Shown in pieces: positions 1-11,450 of a DNA stretch of 64,000 nucleotides. The notes beneath the pieces are model-generated. The model was not told the origin of the DNA, did not search any database, and worked only from the letters and a program-made list of their open reading frames with translations. Both the position numbers and the translations under genes were made by a program. The stretch spans positions 124,001-188,000 of the forward strand of contig VWZX01008613.1 of the NCBI GenBank assembly GCA_013399015.1, in the 5' to 3' direction. Source of the DNA: Galbula dea. Lineage: Eukaryota; Chordata; Aves; Piciformes; Galbulidae. Position 1 is the stretch's first letter. Each line of letters begins with the position of its first letter.

Positions 1-45
1 CTAAGAAAGTGCCGGGGAGCTGCCGGAAGATCCTGGCTTTGCTAC

Positions 46-133
46 CTGCCTGCGGTAATCCTGCACCGCGGCTGGGTTCAGCCCTGTTGCCACAGTAACA
101 CTTGTGGTGGAGCCCAGAGCACTGATTATGAAA
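46..133 (-). CDS. Candidate internal or terminal exon, minus-strand gene
   Basis: On the minus strand a very long pyrimidine tract (complement of 134-175) ends in CCCCAG at 134/135 and is followed by an open frame to a GCAG|GTAGC donor at 46/45. Read in phase 2 (two bases borrowed from the previous exon) it gives a smooth peptide beginning FIISALGSTTSVTVATG and containing VQDYRRQ. A second frame is also open but its peptide is Cys/His/Arg-rich and less natural. If the donor is not used, the frame runs on to a TAG at positions 3-1, making this a terminal exon. Several CpGs survive here (positions 12-70), unusual for this window. The product is not recognised. The link to the other exon candidates is inferred only; the exon candidate at 12885 ends in phase 1, so at least one exon would be missing between them. 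Confidence 0.33.
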
Positions 134-183
134 CTGGGGAGAGAAAGGGAGGGGGGAAAGAAATCAAGAGAAAATCCGAGGCT

Positions 184-1252
184 GCTAATGAAGATCCACT
201 CCAGCCCTCAGGAAAGCTCCATGCTGATGGCGTTCCGGGGAGCGCAGGGGAAGGAAGAGGTCAGCAAGCATCTCCCCGGCCAGTGTCAGCAGCAGCTTTT
301 TGGGTCTTGTTCTCTGTGGTTCTTCCAATTCAGCTGGCAAATTCCTTGTGAATTCAGCTTCTTTGCCTCCTCTCTAAACAAATGTGGGAGACTGGGTGGA
401 ACAGTCCTGACTTCTTCCATCTATTTGCATGGATTAGACTGGAAAGAAAAGGGGTTGAGGATGATGTGATGGTGAGAGAGAGGAGCCAGGGGTCCATCTC
501 CTGCATCTCACATTAACTAGGTTTCTGTGGGAGCCTGCCAGAAAAGGAACCCAAATCGTGTTTAACCAGGGGCTGCAAGGTCTGTAAAGGAGGTTTGCAA
601 GCAAGGGGAACTGGAGCTGAAAGTGCTTTCCTCTCACAGTGCCAAGAGCATTTCGAGGCACGTCTTCTGCTGAAGGCTTCAAGCTGCAAACTCTGACTGG
701 GAGCAGTTGTGCTGCCAGACACAAGTGTTCTTCAACACAACCTACAAATGAGGTATTCAAGTCTATTTCTAGGTGAAAGGAAAATGCCCTGACAGAGAAG
801 TCTGGGGCTGCAAACCCAGAGCAATGCTGCTTTAAATGGCAGCTCATCAAAACACCTTAATTCTTCCATTGGCACTGGATGGTGAATCTACCAAGAGGAT
901 GAATTGGTGCTAACCAAGCAGGTCCAGGGTCCAAAATGTGTTGACAGCTAATCATGTTCATGATGTCAATGGCAGACTCTGCTTCTCCATCATCTGGGGA
1001 CACTCACAGTCCAGCTGCTTGGCTTCAGCCAGCTCTGCTACTGAGGGCCAGGAGCCACCACCTCTGACAAGGATGCAAAGGCTGAAATTCCCAGTGCAGA
1101 CCAAATTGCTGGTGAAATCCACGCCCTGAGCTCAGGCACAGCCTTGATCTTGTCCTAGTGAGTGGTAGGAGCTCTACAGAATGGTGCCAGCACCTTCCAG
1201 TGTAAGACCATCAGGGCATGATGCCCTGACCCTGACCAGCAGATCCTCCTGT
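184..1252. other. Unique sequence, no confident gene
   Basis: No CR1 was recognised. CpGs are more frequent than average at 175-290 and 560-665. On the minus strand open stretches with acceptor-like sequences occur at about 383-190 and 750-520, but more than one frame is open and no convincing donor closes them. They may be exonic, 3' UTR, or chance. An octamer-like ATTTGCAT lies at 423-430. Confidence 0.4.
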
Positions 1253-1792
1253 ACCTGGCACTGCTGGGGCTGCACCTCAAATCCCGGGTTCAGTTTTGGG
1301 TCCATCACTCCAAGAAGGACATTGAGGTGCTGGAGTGCATCCAAAGAAGAGCAAAGAAGGTGGGGAAGGGTGTAGAGCACAAGCGTTGTGAGGAGCAGCT
1401 GAGGGAACTGGGGTTGGTTAGCCTGGAGAAGAGGAGGCTCAGGGGAGACCTTCTCACTCTCTGCAGCTCCCTGAAAGGAGGTTGGAGCAATGTGGGGTTG
1501 GTCTCTTCTCCCAAGGAACAACTGATAGGACAAGAGAAACAGCCTCAAGTTGTGCCAGGGGAGGTTTAGGTTGGTCATGAGGAATAATTTCTCCCTGGAA
1601 AGGGTTGTCAAGCCCTGGCCCAGGCTGCCCAGGGCAGTGGTGGAGTCACCATCCCTGGAGGGGTTTAAAAGATATTTAAAAGATGTCTTGCTGATGGCCA
1701 TGGTTTAGTGGTGACTTGGCAGTGCTGGTTAATGGTTGTTCTCAATGATCTTAAAGATCTTTTCCAACCTAAAGCATTGGATGATTCTAATT
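1253..1792 (+). mobile_element. CR1 LINE, type B, 3' part
   Basis: Reads in sense through the end of ORF2 and the 3' UTR: gaggctcaggggagacc, then ccagggcagtggtggagtca, ending in a degenerate tail (ctaaagcattggatgattct). It is 5' truncated. A long minus-strand ORF across it is only the antisense. Confidence 0.93.
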
Positions 1793-2727
1793 ACCCTCCC
1801 ACAGCCTCATTACATTCCATCAGCTCCTGGTCTGGGGGATCAACACTGGCAATTGAGCTGATGACATAGACAATCCCTGACCCAGGACTGGTGCTGCACT
1901 GCTGCACAACCCTTTCCCTGTGAAAGGTGAAAAGCAAAGCACCTGGAGGATAACTGGGGAATCATTTTGTTTTCCCTTTGAGCAGCAAAATAAGTGAGAC
2001 TCAGCCTTGTCTTTCTCAGGGTCACCTAAAGCCTTGCAATCACAGTGCCCCTGCTCAGGACTGCAGGGACCAACCTCTTCTCCCACTCCCCAGCAATGCT
2101 GGGGACATGCTAGGGGCAGTGTGAATTCCCTCTAAATGGGATTTATTAGCTGAAAGAGACACAAAGGGCTGATCTCTGGTGCTGAGAGACCTACTGACCA
2201 CAACACAAGAGCTGGCCAAGCACAAGGGCATCCCAGTCCTGAGCAGATGAGCTTGGCCACCTTACAAGCAAGCAAAGCATGAAGCCAGTGGGATTCAGCT
2301 GCCATGGATGGCTTGGTTGGAGGCATTATTTCCAACCTTTTAATAGGCTTATTTACAGGAATTAGCCCTTGAATGCTGTGTGCTGCTGCAGACAGCACAG
2401 TGTAAGCTGGTTCAACATGACCACAGACAGAACATCTGCTTTTGTGAGCAATTAGGGCAATTACAGCCAATTAGGGGGACTGCAGGTAAGAGCAGCTGGG
2501 AAGAGGCTGTCTGAGAGGAGGGATGTGAAGCTTTTCAAGATGCTGATGTGAGTGGGAACTGCACAAGTATCCTGAGAGAAAGGAGCCTGTGCCCAGAGAA
2601 CAGCCACAATATCCTCAGTAAGGGAAGGATTTTGGAGCCAGCAGAGTTTTGGGGCAATCCCAATTATCACTGTTGCTACTGGCATTTTGAGCAGGTTAGT
2701 CTCCCAAAGCTTACATCTCATCATAAA
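1793..2727. other. Unique sequence with a homeodomain-motif cluster
   Basis: No CR1 was found. The segment 2440-2480 has three close ATTAGG cores on a short stretch and is listed separately. A minus-strand ORF at 2470-2132 follows an acceptor-like tract at about 2485, but the exon frame would hit a stop at once in phase 0, so no exon is called. Confidence 0.5.
2440..2480. promoter_or_regulatory. Candidate homeodomain-site cluster
   Basis: Contains gcaattagggcaattacag followed by ccaattaggg, giving ATTA/TAAT-type cores spaced about 10-20 bases apart. Such clusters are typical of conserved developmental enhancers, but conservation cannot be judged here. It shares the 14-mer caattagggcaatt with 27651-27664. 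Confidence 0.25.
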
Positions 2728-2790
2728 ATATTTCTTCCTCCTATCTAGTCTGAATCTCTCCTCTTTCAATTTCAACCCATCACTCCTTGG
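2728..2790 (-). mobile_element. CR1 LINE fragment, type A
   Basis: A short antisense piece matching the segment just upstream of the 3' end (tctagtctgaatctctcc ... tttcaacccatcactcctt). Neither end of the element is present. Confidence 0.7.
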
Positions 2791-3841
2791 CCCGTGGCCC
2801 ACGTCCCAGTGACCTCCTGCTGCTGCTACTGCTACAAACTTATTGCCTACATTTCTATACAGCTATCAATCAATTATAAACCTAACATCATAAACCTATG
2901 ACAGATTATATATTGCTATGAAGCCAGCATAACCCTAATATCATTGCATTAAACCTATTTCCTGCTGCCACAAGACCATGCAAACTGAAAGAGCCCCAGT
3001 GTGGGCAGAAACCCCTGCAGATCCCAACACAAAATGTAAATGCTCAGTAGTTCTGGGGGAAAAAACCCCCAAGTATAATTCAAATGCAGTTTTCTTACCC
3101 TTCAAGTGCTTAACCAACAGCCTGGGACAACTAACTTTTAGCCCTCCCCTGTTATTCACAATTGATTCTCTATTTTAATCTCCCCAACAAAAGGCTGAAC
3201 TCACCCAGGGCATTGTCAGTGAGAGCTTTTATCATCAGCCCTCCAAGGGGTCAAGGCATGGGGAGAACAATGACTCTCACAGGAGGACAAATACAATCCA
3301 AACAAAAATACTCTGTTGCTAAGCTTAAAATCAGCCTTTTTTGGGGGGCACAGCTTGGTAGCTGGGAATCCTGGTGCCACCCTACATGAAAAATGGGAGA
3401 ATGAGGACTCAGAGAGGGAGGAAAGAAGCTGAAAGGGGAGAAATGGGACTTGGAGAAGGGAAACAACCCTGACACTCAGCCCTGCTGTGGTTTCCCTCCA
3501 GGATGGTATTTAAAATGTGAGTATCATGTAGTGGGCTTCAAAGCAAAGCCAAAGGCTGGGGCATGCTGCTGGTTGCAGCAGGAGATGCTCTGCCTGAGCC
3601 CATGTGGTTGTTTCAACCTCTGCAGCCTTGGGCTTCACCTCTAGCTCTGGCAAGGGCAGGAGGGGAACTGTGACCAAATATCTCCAGGGTGAAGCCTTGA
3701 GATTACTGCAATGCTGATGGCTAAGATGTTGAGGAGCTGGGCAGATGGCTGCTGGGAATGATCCATGTTGTCAGCATGGCAAGAGGAAAAGAGGTCCATG
3801 GAGATGCTGGCCACCTTGCCTGCAGTGTCCAGCTGGGACCT
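2791..3841. other. Unique AT-rich sequence
   Basis: The part at 2820-2970 is AT-rich with short imperfect repeats (cataaacctatgac-like). A minus-strand acceptor-like tract at about 3400 is followed by a 16-codon frame ending in TGA near 3338. This could be a terminal exon but nothing else supports it. Confidence 0.4.
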
Positions 3842-4050
3842 CACAGAATCCAGCATGGTAGAGGCTGGAAGGGGCCTCTGGGGTTCATCTAGTCCAACCC
3901 CCTGCTACAGCAGGGTCACCCACAGCAGCTTGCCCAGGATCACCTCCAGCTGCCTTGGGAATCTCCCCACAGAGGGAGACCCCACAGCCTCTCTGGGCAG
4001 CCTGGGCCAGGGCCCTGGCACCCTCACAGGAAAGAAGTTTTTCCTGCTGT
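3842..4050 (-). mobile_element. CR1 LINE, type C, 3' part
   Basis: Starts at the antisense 3' end (gaggctggaaggggcctctg, then tctagtccaaccccctgc) and runs through ctctgggcagcctgggccag to the region of the 5' truncation near 4050. Confidence 0.92.
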
Positions 4051-4991
4051 TTTTCCTCTCAAGGAAAACCCCAGCCCAAACCCCAATGACTTCTCTTGTG
4101 AAATCAACCCTGAAAACAGTCACATGGCACCATGTGGTTTCTCCATCCTCAGCTGAGGGAGCAGCACCTGCCTGTGGGGTCCAGCAGAGAAATGCCCTTC
4201 CCCAGCAGTGCTTTGGCCACTGTCTCCTCCCTGCTAAACACTGCCAGCAGCTCTGCAGAGCTTCCAGCAGCAAAAGGCTCTGGGGTCAAGTGCCCACAAG
4301 GCCAGGAAAGCCATGGCTGACAGCCTCAGCAAGGTGCCTCAGGGTAGGAGGTGTGGTAAGAGGTGGTGCAGAGAAGCCACCAGCCTCCAGGAGCAGCCCA
4401 TCTTCCTCCCCTCGAGATGGAACTCCAGAAGCCTCAGGTCCCTCCCCCACTGAAGGCAGATGCATCCCACCATCTTCAAGCACCACCTCCTGACCTGAAG
4501 CTCAGCACTAAGAAGAGAAGAAGCCTGCAATGGCAATGGCATGAAACCCAACAAATCACCAGGTTCATTTTACCTCCTGCACTCCAGCAGCAAAATGCCA
4601 ATCGTGGCAAATGGCTGTGGAGGTTCAGAGCCTCCCAGAACAATTTCTTCCTCCTTCTTTGGGGCAATTCCAAGCCCCAGGCCCACTCCAAAGCCTGGAA
4701 GGGCTGCTGGGATCAGGCACTATGGAGGATTGCAGCTTCCAGAAGGAAGGACTCCTCTGAAAGGCTGAGAGAGATGATCTGCACTGGGACCATAACCATT
4801 GCTGCATGCAAGCAGAGGTTCTGTGATGTCTCTTGGCCATTTCAAGGGTAAGAAAAAACACAGAGAGGGAATTTCCAGTTTCCTTGATGACAGCAGCTTG
4901 GAGATGCATGAAAGGTAGTGCTGGAATTCAGGGTTTATGGCTCATTCTGGGGTTTTGCCAGTAAAGGTCTCCTCCAGTAGGCAATAAACAT
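4051..4991. other. Unique sequence
   Basis: No repeat family or exon with paired splice sites was recognised. Overlapping ORFs on both strands show no agreement on a frame and are treated as chance. Confidence 0.4.
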
Positions 4992-5149
4992 CACCTTGTG
5001 TCACTTAAGCTGTTAGTGACATTCCAGTCAACAGGAAGAGGCTATGACAGAGCTCAAATCCTCCTGAATCCACCTTGTGTCACTTAAGCTGTTAGTGACA
5101 TTCCAGTCAACATGAAGAGGCTATGACAGAGCTCAAACCCTCCTGAATT
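4992..5149 (+). repeat. 79-bp direct tandem duplication
   Basis: Two adjacent 79-base copies (4992-5070 and 5071-5149), both starting caccttgtgtcacttaagc, differ at only about three positions (aggaag/atgaag, aaatcc/aaaccc, last base). The near identity indicates a recent duplication. No coding role is seen. Confidence 0.95.
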
Positions 5150-5594
5150 AGGCACCTGGGCCAAACAGTCACCAGAATCATGCTCAATTCAATTCATTTC
5201 CAACCTCTTTGGAACACTGGAGTGCTCTCCTCAGGTCAAATCCTTTCCTGTCAGCAGCAGTGCAGTGGAGAGGAACAGAGACATCCCCATCTTTGAAAGT
5301 CTTCACTGTCCCAGCCTTTTCAAAGGGCTTTGAGAAGCAGCTTCCCTACAGCTTCCCACTGCCACCAGGCCCTGGCTCAGGAGCATAATACACAGAAGGC
5401 TCCTCAGTATCACTGTTAAACAAGGGACTCCAGCACATTCCAGGCATTAAATGGTACAGGAGCTCCCCCACAACAACAGAGAGAGCTTTCTGTGGCTGCA
5501 CAAACACAAGACAAAGTCTGTTGCTGGAGACCAAGGGCTGTGTTTGATGCTGTGCTGGCCCAGCTTAACAAACTCATCTCATTTTCCTAGCACC

Positions 5595-5758
5595 ATGCCA
5601 TGGCTTGGCTTGGAAGGGACCTTCAAGATCATCTAGGCCAACCAACCCCTCTGCCATGGGCAGGGACAAGCTACTTCAAATTAGGTTGCTCAGAGCCCTG
5701 TCCAACCTGGAATGGCTCTGGGGAACCTGGGACAGTGTCTCACCACCCTCATCATCTG
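5595..5758 (-). mobile_element. CR1 LINE fragment, type A-like
   Basis: Antisense 3' end: ttggcttggaagggacctt, atcatctaggccaacc, then ggttgctcagagccctgtcc. It stops near ctcaccaccctcatc. Confidence 0.88.
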
Positions 5759-6395
5759 AAGGTTGGATGCTGACTCCTCCTCATCTTTGACTCTGGTGCA
5801 AAGCATGAGCTACAGGAAAGGCAGAGCTGGAAGCTTTGGGCAATGCTGTGACATCTTCATCCTCAACTAATTAATTACCCCCCATGAGCAGCAGAAGAGA
5901 AGGGTTAGCTCTGAAGTGCCTGCTGGTGGCTTTGCTGAAGGAAACCCCCTGGATCTCAAGCACCACTCTGCTGAGGCTGCCAGCACAGTCAGCACTGTAG
6001 CTTCAACCATCACCCAGCTCCAGTGCTGGCAGTGAAGACAGCAGGTCCAGCTCTGCCTCTGAAGGAGATTCTGCACCAGTGGAAAAGCCATGCTCCAGAA
6101 AGGGAGAGCACAGGCAACAGGAAGGTAGCCCTTGCTCTTTCCAGGTGGCCTTTCTCAGCAGCAGGTGAGAGGTGTGGGACACACTTAAAGCAGCTGGAGG
6201 AACCAGTTACAAATAGCAGACACTGAGAGACTGATTAAGAGTCAAGCAGGGAACATGAGCAGTGAGGTGAGCTGTAATCCTCACTGGCAGGGACTGGGAT
6301 TGAGCTTAATGAGTTAGAAAGAACTGGCTACCCATGCTGACTGGCAGCCCAGCACCTTCCTGACACTGAGATCTATGTGGAGACAGAATTAATCA
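5759..6395. other. Unique sequence
   Basis: No repeat and no exon with both splice signals in one frame was seen. Confidence 0.4.
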
Positions 6396-6660
6396 TACAA
6401 TCATTTGGGTTGGGTTGGAAAGGATCTCTCAAGTCACCTAGTCCAACCCCCTGCAGCCAGCAGGGACATCCCCAACTGGATCAGGTTGCTCAGAGCCCAA
6501 ACCAACCTGACCTGGGATGATTCCAGGGCTGGGACATCTCCCACCTCTCTGGGCAACCTGGGCTAGGCTCTCAGCACCCTCAGTGGAAAACCTTTCCTCC
6601 TTCTCTCTAGTCTGAACCTCTTGCAGTTTCAGACCATCACCCCTTGTCCTGTCAGCACAG
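6396..6660 (-). mobile_element. CR1 LINE, type A, 3' part
   Basis: Antisense tail aatcatacaatcatttggg, then ctagtccaaccccctgcag, gctgggacatctcccacc, and the Type A end-of-ORF2 side tctagtctgaacctcttgc. It is truncated after tgtcctgtca. Confidence 0.93.
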
Positions 6661-7288
6661 ATCATCTGCTCCCCTGACCTGTTTGGGCATGGAGGCAAGA
6701 TCCAGAGCAGCCACCTCACCACAGCTGACAAGGTGCCAGTGCCCATGCCTGCTTTACACCCCCACCACTGCTTCCTCTCCTGCCCCAGAGGACACATGGA
6801 GGGACACAGAAGCACCAGTAACATCTCTAAAAGCTCCTTTAGCACCAAGGGAAAGACTCCTTCACCTGCAGGGAAGGGAAGTTTGGGGTGACCTGCTTGA
6901 AGGATGCAGCTCTTGCTGATCAGCTTGAACTCCCTTCACCCCAGATTAGCTTTCCTGAACTCCCCAGTGGCAAAGCAGTTTCACTTGCTGGGGAGCTGCC
7001 ACCTTTGTGTGGCAGGCTAAACATCTGTGCTTTTAAGCCCTGGATTTGCAGATCTGATCTACATGTTTGGAAGGGGGGGAAAAAAACAACACAGAAAGAG
7101 CATGCAGTTGACATCTCCCCCTCCTGCCTCTTAAGTGCAGGGAAGCAGCTGATTTGAAAGCTCAGGTTTAAGGAGCAGGTGGATTGGTCTCAGCCTTGGT
7201 CAAGCACTCAGCCTTGGAGAGCTGGACTCCTCACTGGGAACAGTTTCCAGCTCTTGAGGCTCTCTCTGGTGGAGCTGTGGTGATGATC
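6661..7288. other. Unique sequence
   Basis: Nothing beyond chance ORFs was seen. Confidence 0.35.
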
Positions 7289-7562
7289 AGTGCTTGCAGT
7301 GAGAGGACAAGTGGAAGTGGCCTCATGTTGCACCAGGGGGTGTTCAGACTGGGTATCAGGAAGGATTTCTTCACCCAGAGGGTTCTCAGACACTGGCCCA
7401 GGCTGCCCAGGGAGGTGGTGGAGTCACCAACCCTGGAAGAGTTCAAAGAATGTGCTCTGGGAGCCAGTTTAGTGGTGGGCATGGCAGTGTTGGGTGGATG
7501 GTTGGACTTGATGATCTCAGAGAGCTTTGCCAGCCACAGTGAGTCCATGATTCTGTGGCTCT
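7289..7562 (+). mobile_element. CR1 LINE, type B, 3' part
   Basis: Sense copy: gtggcctcatgttgcaccag, atcaggaaggatttcttcacc, gaggtggtggagtcaccaac, ending gagtccatgattctgtgg. It is strongly 5' truncated. Confidence 0.9.
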
Positions 7563-8135
7563 CTTCCTCTGCAGGTGGCACACAGCTCCAAAAACATTAA
7601 CCAGCTTGTCAAGAGGTCATGCTAGCTCTGGCCACTCAGCAAAGGCATCTACCAAGCAGAGATCTCCAGCCCCTGGAAGCAACCTCACTGCCCAGAAGCA
7701 GCCCAGCTGGAGCAGGCTCTGTCCCCTCTGCCCAGTGCTGTGCCTGGCTTGTCCCTGTGTCCCAGGAGGGCCTCATGGCCCAACAGCTTCTTCTGTTTCC
7801 TTTCCATTTCAAAAGGCCTGAGATCATGACAAGATCATTACAAATGATCATGAGATCATTACATATGGAACACCAAAACTGGGGGTCTAACAGCTTGGCA
7901 GGGAGAAAGATGATTCACACAAGCACAGGAGCACAGAGGGACACTGAATTACACAAGCCCTGCAGTAGCTGGAGGGCTCAGTGGGGAAGGAGAAGGAATT
8001 TCAGCACCTCTTATTCACACCAAGGGAGTCCCTGGAGCAAAGTATTCCCTGACCCACACCTATGGTACAAGGATCTGCTCACTCACAGTGCCAGGGAGCC
8101 AAGGAGCCAGCCTGGAGTCAAGCTGAGGAGCCAAA
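7563..8135. other. Unique sequence
   Basis: Around 7820-7862 gatcatta/gatcatgag words repeat imperfectly. No exon was recognised. A long plus-strand ORF here (7619-8188) runs into the next CR1 and is not credible as a gene. Confidence 0.35.
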
Positions 8136-8443
8136 GGCAGCTCTGGAGTCCTCAGCCTGGAGAAGAGAAGGCTCCAGGGAGACCTTAGTGCAGCCTTGCA
8201 GTGCTTAAAGGGCCTAGAAGAAAGATGAGGAGAGACTTTTTAGCAGGACCTGTTGTGAGAGGAAAAGGGGTGATGGTTTGAAACCAAAGAGGAGGTGGGA
8301 GATATCCCAGCCCTGGAACCATTGCAGGTCAGGTTGGTTGGGGCTCTGAGCAAGCTGATTTAGCTGGGGATGTCCCTGCTGACTGCAGGGGGTTGGGCTA
8401 GGTGACCTGGAAAGGTCTTTTCCAACCCAACCCATTCAATGCT
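8136..8443 (+). mobile_element. CR1 LINE, type A, with internal deletion
   Basis: Sense copy with gagaaggctccagggagacc, then a jump from the gatggtttgaaaccaaag region straight to gaggtgggagatatcccag. About 80 bases usually present between these are missing. It ends gaaaggtcttttccaaccc. Confidence 0.92.
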
Positions 8444-9107
8444 CCTGTGGCAATAATGTCCAGCAAGGTGCCACACTGGCTGTATTGTATTTCAGAAGGA
8501 GTTCCTGCTGGGGAAACAAGCCACTGCTCCTTGCTGCTGCTGCAGGAAGCATTAACCCCAGGCTCCAGGAACCCTCCCACCCCAACAGCAGCACAGCCAG
8601 ACACTCTGCTGGCAGCAGCTGACCAACTGACCCACATTTTGGTGTGCTTTTTGTTTGGTTGCTTGCTTTCCAAAGTGGGTGAATAAAGACAAAGCCATCT
8701 CATTTCCTTCTAGAACAAAACTAATCCCCATTAAGCCAGGTAGCTTCTGGCATCTCCCTCCACACTGTCTGCCACCCCAGCCCCTCCTGACCTAGTTAGG
8801 GCTGGGCTGCAGCATGTGTTCCTGCAGGGAGGATGGGGTTAGCTGCCCTCTGAAAGCCTAAAATGACACTGGCCTACAAAGAGCTGGGATCAACTGAGCC
8901 CTCAAAGCAAAGGGGTGGCCAAGCTTTGCTCTCCTCCTCATTGTCAGGGGCCACTGAAGCAGAAGGAGAGCACAGAGGGCTATGGGAGGCCCTGCTGGAA
9001 AGCCCCTGCCTTAGCAACTCCATTGTGGCTGCAATGCCTGTGGGGGCTGTTGCAGCTCTCTGCTGGTTTGGAAAGCTGCTCCTGAGCTCACACTCATCCC
9101 ACAGCAC
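8444..9107. other. Unique sequence
   Basis: No repeat family was recognised and no exon is supported by both splice sites. Confidence 0.35.
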
Positions 9108-9678
9108 AGATTCACACAGTCAGGAAGGGTGGAAGAGACCTCTAAGATCAGCAAGTCCAACCATCAACCTATCCCCACCATGCCACTAAACCATGGCCCT
9201 AAGCACCACATCTAGATGTTTTCTGGACCCCTCCAGGGCTGGTGACTCCACCACTGCCCTGGGCAGCCTGGGTCAATGCTTAACCACTCTTTCTGGGAAG
9301 AAACTGTTCCTGATAGCCAATCTGAACCTCTCCTGGCACAACTTGAGGCTGTTTCCTCTTGTCCTATCACTGGCAACTCAGGAGAAGAGACCAACCCCTA
9401 TCTAGCTCCAACCCCCTTTCAGGGAGTTGCAGAGAGTGAGAAGGTCTCCTCTGAGCCTCCTCTTCCTGAGGCTAAGCAACCCCAGCTCCCTCAGCTGCTC
9501 CTCACAAGACTTACCCCCCCAGAGCCCTCACTAGCCTCTCTGCCCTTCTCTGGACACACTCCAATGCCTCCATGTCTTTCCTGCACTGAGGAGCCCAAAA
9601 CTGACCCCAGGATTTGAGCTGTGGCCTCCCCAGTGGCCAGCCCAGGAGGACAATCCCTGCCCTACTCCTGGTGTTTCT
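9108..9678 (-). mobile_element. CR1 LINE, type B, long 3' part
   Basis: Antisense copy whose 3' end reads cacacagtcaggaagggtgg, almost the same as the copy at 21425. It continues through caccactgccctgggcag and tgagcctcctcttcctgag to the ORF2 end (ggatttgagctgtggcctcc). The conserved end suggests a shared, younger source. Confidence 0.95.
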
Positions 9679-10720
9679 AGCTTTTGGGGACATGCCCCAA
9701 CTGCAGCTTTGGGAAAGCTGAGGAGCAATTGCTGCTAAGGTGGTGACACCCTTCTATATCCAGAAATAGTCAGAGAAAGAGCTAAAAAATCCTTCTGAAT
9801 TGAAATCTTTTGGAGTAGCAGAATCAGAGCCCAGAGAAACATTAACCCTGTAACAAATGACCAGGCCCTAGCACCACCAGGCTCCTCACCAGTTCACCTC
9901 CCTTCTCTGGCTCTCAGCAGAAGGAAATGAAAACCATATGAACTGGAGAGGGAAGAGATGGATTAGATCATCTCACCCTACCCACCAGGCAGCAAAAGAC
10001 TATTCCCTACCAGAAACTTCCCCAATTGCTCCATCCAGCCTCCCTTAGAGAAGCCCAAAGGGATGGAGTTTCCACCTCTTCTCTTGGGACAGTGTTTCTC
10101 CTCACAGCCCAAACCATCTCACTGCCAGGAAGTTTTTCCTACCAAGACTTTCCTTTTGAAAGTGTCTCCATCTCAACTTGCAGCTTCCCCTCCTCTCCCC
10201 CCATGTGCCTTTCTGAGCCACACTAATTAAACAGATTACTAGCAAGAAGGAATTACCATTTAGGAATAAATTAGTTTCTTTTCCTTTTATCCTTTCTGAA
10301 AAAGCTCAACCTGTCAAAGAAAGTCTGAGCCTCTCTGAAATCTTCCCTCTTTAAATTGGTCCCACTGCTCATAATTACACATCCCCTCTATCCATACAAG
10401 TTCCTTTGCTTCTCTTCCCCTCTCCTTTTGGGGGAGGAAGGGTGGGATCAGGGGAGGGAGGAGAGGGGCCCATCCCACCAGAGCAGGCTCTTTGCTTGCA
10501 GCACTCCCCAGGCACATGGAAATGCAGGTTATGATACCAGCTTTGCCTCAGGAATATTCCTAATGTCATTTCAGACCCAGGGGCTGGGGTTATCCAGTGA
10601 CTCCCTCTCCTCTAGCAGCCAGGAGCTTCCACTTCACATATACACTAAGCAGAAGAAATGCTGGCTGCTGCCCAAACTGTGAGCAGCAGTTGGCAAAAGA
10701 AGGACCAAGGTCTGACCAAG
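9679..10720. other. Unique sequence
   Basis: Moderately AT-rich at 10200-10320. A purine/pyrimidine-skewed patch lies at 10400-10470. No exon is supported. Confidence 0.35.
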
Positions 10721-11285
10721 ACCAAGGCCTTTTGGGTGGAGAGGAACCTGATGAAGTTCAGCAAAGGCAAGGGTAAGGTTCTGCACCTGGGGAGGAATAA
10801 CCCCATGCACCAGCAGAGGTTAGAGGTTGGCCTGCTGGAAAGCAGCTCCACAGAGAAGGACCTGGCAGTGCTGGTGGGCAACAAGTTAATAATGAGGCAG
10901 CAATGAGCTCTTGTGGCCAAGAAGGCCAAGAATGTGAGCAGCAGGGCAAGGGAGGTTCTCCTCTCCCTCTACTCTGCCCTAGTGAGGCCACATCTGGAGA
11001 CCTGGCTCTAGTTCTGGGCTCCCCAGTTGAAGAGAGACAAGGAACTGCTGGAGAGAGTCCAGTGGAAGCTACTAAGATGCTGAGGGCACTGGAGCAGCTC
11101 TGGCAGGAGGGAAGGCTGAGAGCCCTGGGGCTGCTTAGCCTGGAGAAGAGCAGCCCCACAGGGGAGCTGCTCAAGGCTGAGCAAGAGCTGAAGGCTGGGG
11201 GCAAGAGGCTGGGGCCAGACTCTGCTCAGTGGTGCCCAGGGCCAGGCCAAGGGGCACTGGGCACAAACTGGAACACACCATGCTG
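10721..11285 (+). mobile_element. CR1 LINE, type C, ORF2 C-terminus and 3' UTR
   Basis: Sense copy reaching further 5' than most: it encodes the recognisable reverse-transcriptase C-terminal motif (MKFSKGKGKVLHLGRNN, then EKDLAVLVGNKL) broken by stops. It ends with the Type C mark gccaaggggcactgggcac. The tail is missing, so it is also truncated at 3'. Confidence 0.94.
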
Positions 11286-11384
11286 GTGGTTAGAGCATAT
11301 ACTAGTAAAGGACATTACAAACACAGCAACTCCAACTGAAAACACCCTAGAGAAAGCCATGACTGGAGAACTCAGCCCCAAGCT

Positions 11385-11450
11385 GCCAGTGCCCTTCTCC
11401 AGGGCTGGGACATCTCCCACCTCTCTGGGCAACCTGGGATGGTTGGTGGT
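11385..11450 (-). mobile_element. CR1 LINE fragment, type A
   Basis: Only the short piece gctgggacatctcccacc/tctctgggcaacctggg in antisense is left. Confidence 0.75.

Noticed and set aside
434..850. Minus-strand open stretch following an acceptor-like TTTGTAG
   Set aside because: Two frames are open and no donor fits; possibly exonic, but the evidence is too thin.
3765..4493. 242-codon plus-strand ORF
   Set aside because: Runs through an antisense CR1 and unique flanks with no motif; a shadow of the repeat.
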